Shown: positions 18,414-27,811 of the stretch, piece after piece
Position numbering within the stretch: the first letter of the stretch is position 1
Layout: every line of letters starts with the position of its first letter
Assembly (NCBI GenBank): GCA_903938485.1
Contig: CAJADF010000049.1
Coordinates: 20,544 to 84,543, forward strand
Direction of reading: 5' to 3'
Length of the DNA stretch: 64,000 bases
DNA from: an uncultured Methylococcaceae bacterium
GTDB taxonomy: Bacteria > Pseudomonadota > Gammaproteobacteria > Methylococcales > Methylomonadaceae
Program-made: the position numbers and the translations under genes
Notes under the pieces: generated by a model
What the model was told of the DNA's origin: nothing
What the model saw: only the letters and a program-made list of their open reading frames with translations
The model's database searches: none

Positions 18414-20660
18414 ATGTCAAACTCACTTCTAATCAATAAGCTAATTACAAACCCAAACATCCTTAATCAATTAATACAACCTAACTTTTACGAAATAACG
18501 GCATCTGAACCTTTGCCTTTGATTGTAACAAGTGACAAATCCTACACACTTAATAGTTTACAAGATGGTCTTGTTCTTACAGGTATAAATGCTATTAACG
18601 GAACAGGAAATTATAAAAGCAACAGCATAATAGGCAATAGTGCCGCAAACATAATCAATGGCAAAGGCGGCGCAGACTATATGCTCGGCGGCTTGGGCAA
18701 TGATCTCTATATAGTAGATAATATCAATGACATAGTCTTCGAAGACTCATCAAAACTTACAGAAATTGATACGATAGCAAGCTCAGTAACTTACACCCTT
18801 CCAGAAAATGTAGAAATCTTAATACTCACAGGGACTGCAAATATTAACGGAACGGGTAATAATATAAACGATTCAATTAAAGGAAATACATCTAATAACA
18901 GTCTATTAGGCGGCATAGGAAATGATACCCTTAATGGTGGTGGAGGTAGAGATACCTTAACGGGAGGAACTGGTGACACCACATTCATTGTTAACACAGG
19001 TATCAGCTCAATATTAGATCTAGGAGATGGAGAAGATTCGTTAACTATAGCAAAAAATGCTATTGCAAATGCAATCATACATTCAGATTGGACAGCGACT
19101 AATAATACTCAAAATAATGGTACGACAAATATCATCACCGACGGATATAGCGTTGATCTAACATCAACCATAGGGAACAACGGCTTCAAACTCACTAATA
19201 TGGGTAGAGGTACTTTTTTAAATGGGTCTATAAATGCAGATACCATCATTGGAGGGACCGGTAACGATACCATGAATGGTGGCTATGGAAAAAATCAACT
19301 AACCGGCGGATCGGGAGACACCACATTTATAGTTAACAATGGCTATAGCACAATATCAGATTTAGGAAATGGAGCCGATAGTTTAGTAGTTGGCTCCAGT
19401 GGAACAGCAGAAGCGACCTTATATGCCGATTGGACAGCCGATACAACAACAAGTAATGAGGGTACTGCACAATTAACCACAAATGGTTTCTATGTAGATT
19501 TAAAAGAAACATCTGGACACTCTGGTTTTAAATTAAGAAATTTAAGCCATACGGCTACACATCTTACCGGCTCATCAAACTCTGATAGCATCAGTTGTGG
19601 ATCAGGAAATGACACTATCTATGGGTTTATTGGAACAGATACATTGATAGGCGGTAAAGGTATTGATTCATTAGTCATCTCAGGCATTGATAACACAGAC
19701 CTAAACATTGCAACGGATACTCAAATAACCAAGATTTTGGAAATTAATGCCTATAACTCAATAACCGCTAATAATATAAATTTATTACATCAATCAGAAG
19801 GTTTCACCATTCTTGCAAGTACTCATGGCGACACCATAGTCGGCGGCATGGGGTCTGACAATATTACCGGAAGTCAAGGGATTGATAAAATAACTGGCGC
19901 CGATGGTGATACCTTAACCGGTGGACTAGGATCAGATCAATTTATTATCATTACCCCTGTATCTATTCCATACAAAAATGCTGGGGCTACCTCTATCACA
20001 GATCTTGGTAATGGCGAAGATACGTTAATAGTCCATTCTAATGCCATATTAAACGCTACTTTGACTAATAACTGGACTGCAACCGCAGATACTATTAACG
20101 AAGGTAAAGTAACACTGACAAGTAATGGCTACGATGTTGAATTAAGTAACGCTACAGGAGGAGACGGTTATACTCTTATTAATACTGGAACTAGCGCCTT
20201 ATTAGTGGGTTCTGCATACGCAGACACTATCATTGGAGGAAAAAGTAATGATACATTGGAGGGTGGAGCATCAAAAAATATTTTAACGGGGGGGTTGGGT
20301 AACGATACCTTCTGGTTTAATACTGAAATGAGTAGTGGACAACCCAACACTAACACAAATACTATCACTGACTTTAACACCACAACCCAACGAGATATTC
20401 TGTTATTTTCAGAATCAATTTATTTATCCTTAACACCAAAAAGCACAATTGATCAAAATATATTAAGTAAAGATTTTTTCTCGGGACCCTCTACAAAAAA
20501 TACAGATTACGGACAGGCCTACATCATTTACAATACCAAAACAGGGATATTAAGTTACGACTCCCATGATATGGGATCTTCAGCAACAATTATCGGTACA
20601 CTCGGTATTTATAGCCACCCTGCACTTGCATATACTGATATATATATTTTAACTACTTAA
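18414..20660 (+). CDS. RTX-type calcium-binding secreted protein 1
   Basis: 748-aa acidic protein with many nonapeptide Ca-binding repeats of the GGxGxDxhx type (GGLGNDLYIVD, GGIGNDTLNGG, GGTGNDTMNGG, GGLGNDTFWFN). Three copies of a unit of about 120 aa alternate a repeat block with a segment like DWTATADTINEG followed by a GF/GY-containing strand, so it grew by tandem duplication. There is no N-terminal signal peptide, as expected for type I secretion, but no T1SS genes lie nearby. It follows the polysaccharide export genes and could be a biofilm matrix or surface-layer protein. It ends at a strong terminator. Confidence 0.88.
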   Translation: MSNSLLINKLITNPNILNQLIQPNFYEITASEPLPLIVTSDKSYTLNSLQDGLVLTGINAINGTGNYKSNSIIGNSAANIINGKGGADYMLGGLGNDLYIVDNINDIVFEDSSKLTEIDTIASSVTYTLPENVEILILTGTANINGTGNNINDSIKGNTSNNSLLGGIGNDTLNGGGGRDTLTGGTGDTTFIVNTGISSILDLGDGEDSLTIAKNAIANAIIHSDWTATNNTQNNGTTNIITDGYSVDLTSTIGNNGFKLTNMGRGTFLNGSINADTIIGGTGNDTMNGGYGKNQLTGGSGDTTFIVNNGYSTISDLGNGADSLVVGSSGTAEATLYADWTADTTTSNEGTAQLTTNGFYVDLKETSGHSGFKLRNLSHTATHLTGSSNSDSISCGSGNDTIYGFIGTDTLIGGKGIDSLVISGIDNTDLNIATDTQITKILEINAYNSITANNINLLHQSEGFTILASTHGDTIVGGMGSDNITGSQGIDKITGADGDTLTGGLGSDQFIIITPVSIPYKNAGATSITDLGNGEDTLIVHSNAILNATLTNNWTATADTINEGKVTLTSNGYDVELSNATGGDGYTLINTGTSALLVGSAYADTIIGGKSNDTLEGGASKNILTGGLGNDTFWFNTEMSSGQPNTNTNTITDFNTTTQRDILLFSESIYLSLTPKSTIDQNILSKDFFSGPSTKNTDYGQAYIIYNTKTGILSYDSHDMGSSATIIGTLGIYSHPALAYTDIYILTT

Positions 20661-20692
20661 GTATTAAAGCATCTTATAGATGCGTTCATTTT

Positions 20693-20725
20693 AAAAAAAA
20701 GGGAGTGTTAACTCCCTTTTTTTTT
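20693..20725 (+). terminator. Rho-independent terminator after RTX gene 1
   Basis: A8, then GGGAGT (20701-20706), loop GTTA, ACTCCC (20711-20716), then T9. Textbook intrinsic terminator 33 bases after the stop codon. Confidence 0.93.
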
Positions 20726-20950
20726 GTCATAAATAATTAATATTTAAAAATAGATAATTTAATAAAAAAACTTAATTAACATTTGGAGAATAGTAAGTAA
20801 TAACAATACTCAAAATTTAATTGTAAAAATAAATTTATTTGTTATAGTACGAAAAAAATTATGGTTAATTATCTGATTTAAATTAAGATGAATTGACAAA
20901 GTATTAAACCAAAAGATCTGTTAAAGGGATCTAATACTCAATAAATTTTC

Positions 20951-20985
20951 AGGGTGCATTAATTTTTCATAACTAATGACACCCT
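20951..20985 (+). promoter_or_regulatory. Hairpin in the leader of RTX gene 2
   Basis: Inverted repeat AGGGTGCATTA (20951-20961) and TAATGACACCCT (20974-20985), complementary apart from one bulged base, 35 bases before the ATG at 21021. It has no T-tract, so it is more likely a 5' leader structure affecting stability or translation than a terminator. The rest of 20726-20950 is AT-rich and presumably holds the promoter; nothing else was seen there. Confidence 0.4.
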
Positions 20986-21020
20986 GATTGAACATTTACA
21001 ATCTAAATAAAGAGCCTACT

Positions 21021-23069
21021 ATGTCAGAAAATAATGTTAGCACTCCAACCTATAAAACTGTGTACAAAAACCAATCGTACACCTTGAAAAACAATGAGGA
21101 TGCACTTAGCCTGACGGGCACACAAGCCATTAATGGCACAGGAAATGACAAACCCAACTTTATCGAAGGTAATAACGCAGCAAACATCCTTGATGGTAAA
21201 GGAAATGCAGACACTTTGTATGGTGGTTTAGGCAATGATTTATACATCGTTGACAATGCGAATGATTACATTGATGACTCAATTATCACTGATGCAACAA
21301 TTGACCCATCAACGGTTGACAGATCAAATGAAATCAATAGGGTTGCAAGTTCAGTAGATTACACTTTGCTTGATAATCAGCATTTTAAAATCTTAATGCT
21401 TACTGGTTCTGCAGATATTAATGGCACGGGTAACCAGGAAGATTTCAACTACATCAAAGGCAACAGTGGAAATAATATTTTAACGGGCTTTGCTGTTAAT
21501 GAAACACTTGACGGTGGCGCTGGACATGATACTTTAAACGGTAGCACTGGTAATGATACTTATGTGATTAATGATGTCGCAGACGTTATTAATGAACCGA
21601 GTGGTAGCAGTATTGATACAGTTGTAAGTTCTGTAACTTACACTCTTGGATCAAACTTAGAAAACCTTACGCTTACAGGCAAAAATACAACGGGAACTGG
21701 TAATGACTTAGCTAACACGCTAATAAGTGATGCAAAAAACACTACCTTAACAGGCGGAAATGGTGCAGCAAGTTTTATTATCAAAAGTGGCTCAAGCACA
21801 ATTACAAACTTCGGCGGATTAAAAGGTGACTCATTATCTGTATCTAAAGCAGCTTCCGCTTCGGTTACCCTTAACTCCCGCCTAGATTCAAATAATAATA
21901 GTATCGTAAACAATGGGTCAGTAACCATTATTTCAAATGGGGCACCTGTTGATTTAAGCCATGCATCAGGTTCATCAGGTTTCAAAATTGTTAGTAATGG
22001 GACGAGTGGTATTTTAATTTCCGGATCGGTAAACGCAGACACCATTATCGGTGGACTAGGTAATGACACAATTCAAGGATACACAATAGGTGACATTATT
22101 GATGGTGGGAAAGACTCAGGATCATCACAAACAAATTATTTAGTGCTTAATGGGAATCTTAATAACCCTACTGATCAACAAATCAATAATATTGATCAAA
22201 TTAGTATTGATCCAAATTTTAGTAATGTTGATACGGGCATCACTATTAATTTAGCGAATCAATCAGAAGGTTTTACCAGCATTACTGGAGGAATGGGTGA
22301 TGATACAATCACCGGTGGAAAAGGCAATGACACTTTACGCGGTAACGGCGGAAGTAACACATTCAATGTATTAAGTGGTAAAGATACTATTTTAGATTTC
22401 AACCCGGATAGTAATGATGGTGATACTTTGCATGTCGCTAGTAAAGCAACAGCAACTATAGTGCTAACTCAAAATTTAACTCCAACTAACAATATAACTT
22501 TAGATAAAACAGCCAGTTTAACTATTTTACTAAATGACTATAATGATATTACTTCTGTTGATGTTAGCTGGCAAGAGACCGGTTCAAAAGGGTTCGTAAT
22601 CCAAAATAGTAAAACACAAGGAGTGGTTATCATTGGCTCTGATAATGCTGACAGCATTGTAGCTGGAGCCGGTGGAGATACTATATCAAGTGGCCTTGGT
22701 AACGACACTTTAATAGGTGGAAGCGGATCAGATACTTTCGTTTTTGATAGCGCTATCAATTCTAAAACTAATGTTGATAAGATATCTGGTTTCACATCAG
22801 GACAAGATACTATCGAATTGCTTAGTTCAATTTTTGGTGGAACAACAACTCCCGCAATATCTTCTATTACTGATTCAAACTTTATTTCTAATGAAAGAGG
22901 ATCACAACCTAACCATGGAAACTATAATTTCCTTTATAGCACAAGCAAAGGCACGTTAAGTTACGACGCTGATGGTGCTGGTCATTCCTTTTCTCCTGTA
23001 GTTATTGCAATATTAGGTACTGGGAATGATCACCCAGCTCTTAAAGCAAGTGACCTTTCATTAGTATGA
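21021..23069 (+). CDS. RTX-type calcium-binding secreted protein 2
   Basis: Paralogue of the preceding RTX protein, 682 aa from ATG 21021 (MSENNVSTPTYKTVYK); the in-frame TTG at 20988 lies just after the leader hairpin and is less likely. Repeats such as GGLGNDLYIVDN, GSTGNDTYVIND and GGKGNDTLRGNGG bind Ca in beta-roll parallel helices. The C-terminal block (SGSDTFVFD, then GTLSYDADGAG) matches the end of the first protein (TGILSYDSHDMG) and likely carries the type I secretion signal. No secretion ATPase or HlyD gene is near. Its own promoter is likely, since a terminator separates the two genes. Confidence 0.88.
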   Translation: MSENNVSTPTYKTVYKNQSYTLKNNEDALSLTGTQAINGTGNDKPNFIEGNNAANILDGKGNADTLYGGLGNDLYIVDNANDYIDDSIITDATIDPSTVDRSNEINRVASSVDYTLLDNQHFKILMLTGSADINGTGNQEDFNYIKGNSGNNILTGFAVNETLDGGAGHDTLNGSTGNDTYVINDVADVINEPSGSSIDTVVSSVTYTLGSNLENLTLTGKNTTGTGNDLANTLISDAKNTTLTGGNGAASFIIKSGSSTITNFGGLKGDSLSVSKAASASVTLNSRLDSNNNSIVNNGSVTIISNGAPVDLSHASGSSGFKIVSNGTSGILISGSVNADTIIGGLGNDTIQGYTIGDIIDGGKDSGSSQTNYLVLNGNLNNPTDQQINNIDQISIDPNFSNVDTGITINLANQSEGFTSITGGMGDDTITGGKGNDTLRGNGGSNTFNVLSGKDTILDFNPDSNDGDTLHVASKATATIVLTQNLTPTNNITLDKTASLTILLNDYNDITSVDVSWQETGSKGFVIQNSKTQGVVIIGSDNADSIVAGAGGDTISSGLGNDTLIGGSGSDTFVFDSAINSKTNVDKISGFTSGQDTIELLSSIFGGTTTPAISSITDSNFISNERGSQPNHGNYNFLYSTSKGTLSYDADGAGHSFSPVVIAILGTGNDHPALKASDLSLV

Positions 23070-23090
23070 GGATAACTGGTAATTATAATG

Positions 23091-23125
23091 CCATAAAAAA
23101 GGGGGCTTAGCCCCCTTTTTTATGG
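23091..23125 (+). terminator. Bidirectional terminator between RTX gene 2 and rhlE
   Basis: Perfect 16-bp stem: left arm 23091-23106, loop TTA, right arm 23110-23125, with a GGGGGC/GCCCCC core flanked by A6 and T6. It works in both orientations and lies between convergent genes, although it is about 165 bases from the rhlE end. Confidence 0.93.
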
Positions 23126-23291
23126 CTAAAATTATTCCCAAACATTTAACCTTTAATTACTAATAAAAGCAGCGTTTAGCAAACTGAGAGTTAAGCGACA
23201 GATTTATTAACAAACACGAACTATTAAATTCTGATAAAGACTATTATTTTTAATGTTATTAATAACAAACCTATCCATGTTATTTAATACA

Positions 23292-24572
23292 CTACTTAGA
23301 AGTTTTCACTTTTCCAGTTGCATTAATAATAGACTTTACCTTATCCATTGCCTTACCAGTTGACTTAACATTTCTATTGTTTCTTGGAGCCCTTTGTGGC
23401 CTAGGTTCTTCAGGCGGCATTGGAGGAGCAATCTTATCTGCCTCATAACCACTGACCTGCTCTCGTTTAATAGCCGCACCAATTAACTTTTCAACTTGTT
23501 TTAATGCCGGTAATTCATCGTGTGACACTAAAGAAATGGCCTTACCTTCTTCACCCGCTCTACCGGTACGACCAATCCTGTGGACATAATCTGCAGAAGA
23601 GCGGGGTAGTTCATAATTAACCACATAAGGTAACAAGGCAATATCAATCCCTCTAGCAGCAACATCGGTAGCCACCAACACTCTAACGTGTCCCGCTTTA
23701 AAACCGGCTAAGGCACTCGTTCTAGCCCCTTGACTTTTATTACCGTGGATAGCTGCCGCTTTAATATCGATTTTATTAAGCTTTTCAGTTAATCGATTTG
23801 CGCCATGTTTAGTACTTGTAAAGACTAACACCTGTTGCCATTGCTCTGTTTTAATTAGATGACAAAGCAATTCAGCTTTTTGAGTTTTATTGCATAAATA
23901 CGCTACTTGCTCTACAGTTTCTGCGGCGATATTTCTGGCGGCCACTTCAATTTTAATCGGATTAACTAATAAACCGGTAGTCAACTTACGAATTTCTTCA
24001 GAAAAAGTTGCAGAAAACAATAAGTTTTGACGTTTTTTGGGTAATAAAGCAATAATTTTCTTAATATCTCGAATAAAGCCCATATCCAACATACGATCAG
24101 CTTCATCTAAAACTAAACTTTCTACTTTATCCAACTTAACTGCATTTTGATTAACTAAATCAATTAATCGACCCGGTGTTGCGACTAACACGTCTACCCC
24201 ACCTCTAAGCCTCATCATTTGAGGATTAATTTTAACGCCACCAAATACAACTTCTGTTTTTAATCTAGGATGGACATGTGCGCCATATTGACTGACAGAC
24301 TCACCTACTTGCGCGGCTAATTCACGCGTGGGTGTTAAAATTAACACTCTAATAGGCCTATTAGAACTGTAGTGTTGTTGAGATAAACGATGTAATAGTG
24401 GTAAAGCAAAGCCTGCAGTCTTACCAGTACCTGTTTGGGCTGCAGCTAAAAGATCATGGCCTTTTAAAACCGCAGGAATCGCTTGTTCTTGTATTGGCGA
24501 CGGATGAGTATAACCCGCTTCTGCAATAGCTCTTAATAACGGATCTGATAGTCCGAGTTTAGTAAATGGCAT
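23292..24572 (-). CDS. rhlE: DEAD-box RNA helicase RhlE-like
   Basis: ATP-dependent RNA helicase of 426 aa, involved in ribosome maturation or RNA decay in this family. Motifs: Q motif [14 protein letters not shown], Walker [22 protein letters not shown] ([13 protein letters not shown]), SAT (LFSATF), [16 protein letters not shown]. The tail beyond residue 370 is basic and proline-rich ([19 protein letters not shown]), as in RhlE. The ATG at 24572 has only a weak purine stretch upstream. Second DEAD-box gene of the window besides dbpA. Confidence 0.92.
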   Translation of the reverse strand: MPFTKLGLSDPLLRAIAEAGYTHPSPIQEQAIPAVLKGHDLLAAAQTGTGKTAGFALPLLHRLSQQHYSSNRPIRVLILTPTRELAAQVGESVSQYGAHVHPRLKTEVVFGGVKINPQMMRLRGGVDVLVATPGRLIDLVNQNAVKLDKVESLVLDEADRMLDMGFIRDIKKIIALLPKKRQNLLFSATFSEEIRKLTTGLLVNPIKIEVAARNIAAETVEQVAYLCNKTQKAELLCHLIKTEQWQQVLVFTSTKHGANRLTEKLNKIDIKAAAIHGNKSQGARTSALAGFKAGHVRVLVATDVAARGIDIALLPYVVNYELPRSSADYVHRIGRTGRAGEEGKAISLVSHDELPALKQVEKLIGAAIKREQVSGYEADKIAPPMPPEEPRPQRAPRNNRNVKSTGKAMDKVKSIINATGKVKTSK

Positions 24573-24860
24573 TTAATTTCCTCTGAATGGAATGCATCAC
24601 TTGAATATTTAAAAGCATTACTTAACAATAGAATTTTAAATTAACAAGGACTTAAGGGGGGCTTATACAAGCAATCTTACTAGACTAGCGGGGTATTTGA
24701 ACTAACGCTGCGCTTGTTGATCAAGCAATTGATTTATTAGACTAACTTAGCAACTAACTTCGTCTATAATAAAAATGTATTTTAATCTAACCTTGAATGC
24801 AATAATAGCATGAACACACTCAAGGTAACAGTGTAAATCGTCATAACCACATAAAGCACA

Positions 24861-25637
24861 TTGAAAACTCTTATTAAAAACCTTTTTAAATCTAAATCCA
24901 TACCCCCCTTATTAACTGGCTTGGCAGATCAACAACGTATTTATTGTATTGGTGATATTCACGGTCGAGTTGATTTACTTTATCAATTACACAAACTTAT
25001 TATCGCAGACAGTGATAATTATCATGGGACTAAAACTCTCGTTTACTTAGGTGATTATATTGATAGAGGATCAGAATCAAAACAGGTGTTAGACTGTTTA
25101 CTTGATGAAACTCAACTAACAAGCTTTAAAAAAGTGTATTTGCTAGGCAACCACGAACAAGTTTTATTGCAATTTCTTTATACAGATGATGCGCATATTG
25201 CAAATGATTGGTTTAAATTTGGCGGCCTTGCTACTTTAATGAGTTATGGTGTTGAATTACGTGGCATACCAACACTGAAAGATTTAGCCCGAATACGAAC
25301 TGAACTACATAATAAAATTCCTAAACAACATTTAGACTTTTATAAAAACCTATCATTTTATTACGAGGCAGGCGATTATTTCTTTGTACACGCAGGCATT
25401 AAACCAAAATTAAAACTCGATAAACAAAGACCAGAAGATTTATTGTGGATTCGTGATGAATTTATTACCAGTCAATTATTTCATGGCAAAATAATTGTAC
25501 ATGGTCACACTGTTAGTCCAGAACCCGAATTACTTAGCAATCGCATTGGTATCGATACCGGTGCCTATAGCAGTGGAAAATTGACTTGTGCTGTTTTAGA
25601 GAATTTAAACTGTAACTTTATACAAACGAGTCAATAA
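24861..25637 (+). CDS. PPP-family metallophosphatase (Ser/Thr phosphatase type)
   Basis: Calcineurin-like phosphoesterase of 258 aa with all PPP metal motifs: GDIHGR (residue about 32), GDYIDRGSES (about 67), GNHE (about 97), a later HAG (VHAGIKPK) and HGHT near 215. Such proteins act as protein phosphatases or diadenosine tetraphosphatases; the GDYIDRG form favours the protein phosphatase group. The start appears to be TTG at 24861, as no Met codon precedes the first motif and no better start lies upstream. Confidence 0.85.
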   Translation: MKTLIKNLFKSKSIPPLLTGLADQQRIYCIGDIHGRVDLLYQLHKLIIADSDNYHGTKTLVYLGDYIDRGSESKQVLDCLLDETQLTSFKKVYLLGNHEQVLLQFLYTDDAHIANDWFKFGGLATLMSYGVELRGIPTLKDLARIRTELHNKIPKQHLDFYKNLSFYYEAGDYFFVHAGIKPKLKLDKQRPEDLLWIRDEFITSQLFHGKIIVHGHTVSPEPELLSNRIGIDTGAYSSGKLTCAVLENLNCNFIQTSQ

Positions 25638-25784
25638 TCAATTCAATTAACAGATCATTAATTGATATTACTCACATTTGTATAATCTAGACATAATATT
25701 TTATTTATTTAATTTAATTAATTAATTATAATTAAACGACCACTTATAGTATGCCACCCTTACTATTAACAAATTAAAATATCT

Positions 25785-26816
25785 ATGACAATTAGCTTAA
25801 TACTGACAACTCTATTGCTGACAATTGGCTTCATTTTTGCTTTAAGACCTTTAGCTATCAAGATAGGTTTCTTCGATCACCCTGACGAAAGAAAACAACA
25901 TACTAATCCAACCCCACCCATTGGGGGATTAGCCATCTTTTTAGGCTGTCTATTACCATTATCGCTATTCGATATACACTTACCTCAAAATTATGCTTTT
26001 ATAGGTGCAATCAGTTTATTAGTATTAGTGGGTTTAATTGATGATCATCGGACGCTAACGGTAAAAACTCGCTTATCGGCACAAATCATAGCGGCGCTTA
26101 TCATGACTGAATTAGCCGATGTCAGAATTACAGAACTTGGCGATTTAGTCGGTACAGGCACTATTCATTTAGGTAAATATTCTACCTTAATGACTATTTT
26201 TGCTGTTGTCGGAGGAATTAACGCCTTCAATATGATAGATGGTATTGATGGCTTATCAAGTAGTTCGGCACTCTTATCAATTGGAATAATGACAATTTTA
26301 GCCGCATTCTTCGGTAACGATTCAATTTTAAATCTTGGCTTGATATTTATTGGGGCTTTAAGCGCTTTTCTATGTTTTAACTTACGCGCATTTGGTCGCA
26401 AAAAAGCGGCCATATTCTTAGGTGACTCCGGTAGTACCTTAGTTGGATTTGTAGTTTGTTGGCTGATTATCAAAGGTTCTCAAGGTCAAAATACGCTAAT
26501 TTCACCCACACTAGTTTTATGGGTGATTGCCCTGCCCTTATTCGACTCTATCTGTATAATGATGCGTCGCCTACACAAAGGCAAATCACCCTTTGCTCCC
26601 GATCGTGAGCATTTACATCACCTACTGCCCATGAAAGGATTTAGTGTTAATGAAACTTTGATTATCATATTAACACTTTCTACCATACTATCTTTCACAG
26701 CCATAATAGCAAGCTTATTTTTCAACATCAGCGACAAGATTTTATTTGCCACTTTTTTACTTTGTTTCTGCTTATTTTATGGTTTTATGCATAAAACGAT
26801 CAACGCAGACACTTAA
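25785..26816 (+). CDS. wecA: Undecaprenyl-phosphate GlcNAc-1-phosphate transferase (WecA-like)
   Basis: Glycosyltransferase family 4 membrane enzyme that loads a sugar-1-phosphate on undecaprenyl phosphate, the first step of O-antigen, common antigen or EPS synthesis. About 10-11 membrane segments; motifs DHPDERKQH, the LIDDHRTL Asp pair, NAFNMIDGIDGLSS, FLGDSGSTLVGF and the cytosolic DREHLHHLL. 343 aa is normal. It may initiate the polymer exported by the genes at 13-18 kb, though no other glycosyltransferase lies in the window. Its stop codon overlaps the end of the convergent 44-aa gene. Confidence 0.92.
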   Translation: MTISLILTTLLLTIGFIFALRPLAIKIGFFDHPDERKQHTNPTPPIGGLAIFLGCLLPLSLFDIHLPQNYAFIGAISLLVLVGLIDDHRTLTVKTRLSAQIIAALIMTELADVRITELGDLVGTGTIHLGKYSTLMTIFAVVGGINAFNMIDGIDGLSSSSALLSIGIMTILAAFFGNDSILNLGLIFIGALSAFLCFNLRAFGRKKAAIFLGDSGSTLVGFVVCWLIIKGSQGQNTLISPTLVLWVIALPLFDSICIMMRRLHKGKSPFAPDREHLHHLLPMKGFSVNETLIIILTLSTILSFTAIIASLFFNISDKILFATFLLCFCLFYGFMHKTINADT

Positions 26817-26947
26817 GCACAAGAAGGGTGCTTAATCATATTTTTTAATACATATACAATTTGTTCAACTGGTTTTCTTTTGTAGTGACGCATTATTTCA
26901 TTCACTTTGTTACTCACTTGATCGTGCATATGAATTTTATGTTGCAT
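26813..26947 (-). CDS. 44-aa protein of unrecognised family, lexA operon member
   Basis: Short gene missed by usual length cut-offs. It begins MQHKIHMHDQVSNKVNEIM and ends MIKHPSCA; AGGAG lies just upstream of the ATG at 26947. It starts 36 bases after the lexA stop on the same strand, so it should be co-transcribed with lexA. A paralogue at 51886-52020 has exactly the same length and 20 of 44 identical residues (H3, K4, H6, M7, D9, Q10, N13, V15, I18, M19, Y22, K23, K25, P26, E28, Q29 among them) and heads the cho operon. The product is basic, helical, without membrane segment. Function is unknown; an SOS role is inferred only from operon position. Confidence 0.8.
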   Translation of the reverse strand: MQHKIHMHDQVSNKVNEIMRHYKRKPVEQIVYVLKNMIKHPSCA

Positions 26948-26983
26948 GGTATTTCTCCTAGTATTAAAAATTAATTTACACAG

Positions 26984-27604
26984 CTATCTATAACTACGCA
27001 TTTGTCCGACTAACACCCCTTGTATTTGTACCTGCTCAGGGTGATAGGTAAAAGCACTCATACTTACATTTGCAGGCACTAACATAATTTTTTCGGAACT
27101 TTGTTGATCAATATATTTAAGTGTTGCTTCAGTATTTTCAATTAAAGCCACCACTATCTCACCGTTTCTGGCGTGGTCACGCTGTTCAATAACTACCCAG
27201 TCACCATCATAAATTCCGGCATCAATCATAGACTCACCTTTTACTTGTAAAACATAACAAGGCTTATTAGTCTTTAAAGCATCAGGTACAGCCATATAAC
27301 CGACTGTCGCCAAAGCCTCTATCGGTTTACCAGCGGCAATTGAACCTATAAAAGGCAGACCATCTGGCAACTCATCTTCTGCTTCATATGGTAACGTTAA
27401 CCTAACCCCTGCTTGTTTATTTCCGGCAAAAGGTTCTACTAAACCTGCATTTATAAGTGCCATTATGTGTTTATATAAAGATCCCCTAGATGCCATGCCT
27501 AAATGTACACATAATTCATCTAAGCTAGGTGCACATGCAAAACTATCAGCGTTATCTCTTAGATAATTATAAATTTCTGTTTGGCGTCTAGTGAGTACAG
27601 TCAT
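26984..27604 (-). CDS. lexA: LexA repressor
   Basis: SOS repressor and self-cleaving S24 protease, 206 aa. The winged HTH covers residues 1-70, with recognition helix ASRGSLYKHIMAL unlike the E. coli helix. The cleavage site Ala91-Gly92 (GSIAAGKPIEA), Ser125 (VKGESMIDAG) and Lys163 (EATLKYI) are all present, so RecA-stimulated self-cleavage should work. The promoter upstream carries a direct-repeat element also found before the cho operon. A 44-aa gene follows 36 bases downstream; in many gammaproteobacteria sulA has that place. Confidence 0.95.
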   Translation of the reverse strand: MTVLTRRQTEIYNYLRDNADSFACAPSLDELCVHLGMASRGSLYKHIMALINAGLVEPFAGNKQAGVRLTLPYEAEDELPDGLPFIGSIAAGKPIEALATVGYMAVPDALKTNKPCYVLQVKGESMIDAGIYDGDWVVIEQRDHARNGEIVVALIENTEATLKYIDQQSSEKIMLVPANVSMSAFTYHPEQVQIQGVLVGQMRSYR

Positions 27605-27637
27605 TGCTAATCTTATTTCTCTACGTTCGTTGGTATT

Positions 27638-27688
27638 ATCTTATCAAGTTAATTTCAAAAAGCAAGAAAAAGAGAACAAAAAGAAAAC
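27638..27688 (-). promoter_or_regulatory. lexA promoter with candidate LexA operator
   Basis: On the lexA strand, a direct repeat GTTTTCTTTTT followed at once by GTTCTCTTTTT (11-bp period, one mismatch) and then CTTGC occupies 27688 down to 27662. It overlaps a -35 (TTGCTT, 27660-27665), with a 16-base spacer and a -10 (TAAGAT, 27638-27643). The same 27 bases and the same spacing occur at 52045-52095. The repeat fits the GTTC-N7-GTTC box known for alphaproteobacterial LexA with one mismatch; no E. coli type CTGT-N8-ACAG box was seen. Function is inferred. Confidence 0.7.
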
Positions 27689-27811
27689 AAATTAATATAC
27701 ACCACAATCATTTCACTTATTCAGTAGCCGAATACTCATAGAAAACTGCTGTTACCGCAGCGTTTTATTCTGCTATCATCCTTATTAACCCCCCCATCAC
27801 TCTTCACTTTT

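Noticed and set aside
18791..22795. Several minus-strand and out-of-frame reading frames inside the two RTX genes (for example 21638-22069 minus, 22717-22959 plus)
   Set aside because: They arise from the repeated Gly/Asp/Asn codons of the RTX frames, have biased composition and no ribosome binding sites.
27605..27661. E. coli-type LexA box (CTGT-N8-ACAG) upstream of lexA
   Set aside because: No such palindrome seen; the shared direct repeat nearby is the better operator candidate.
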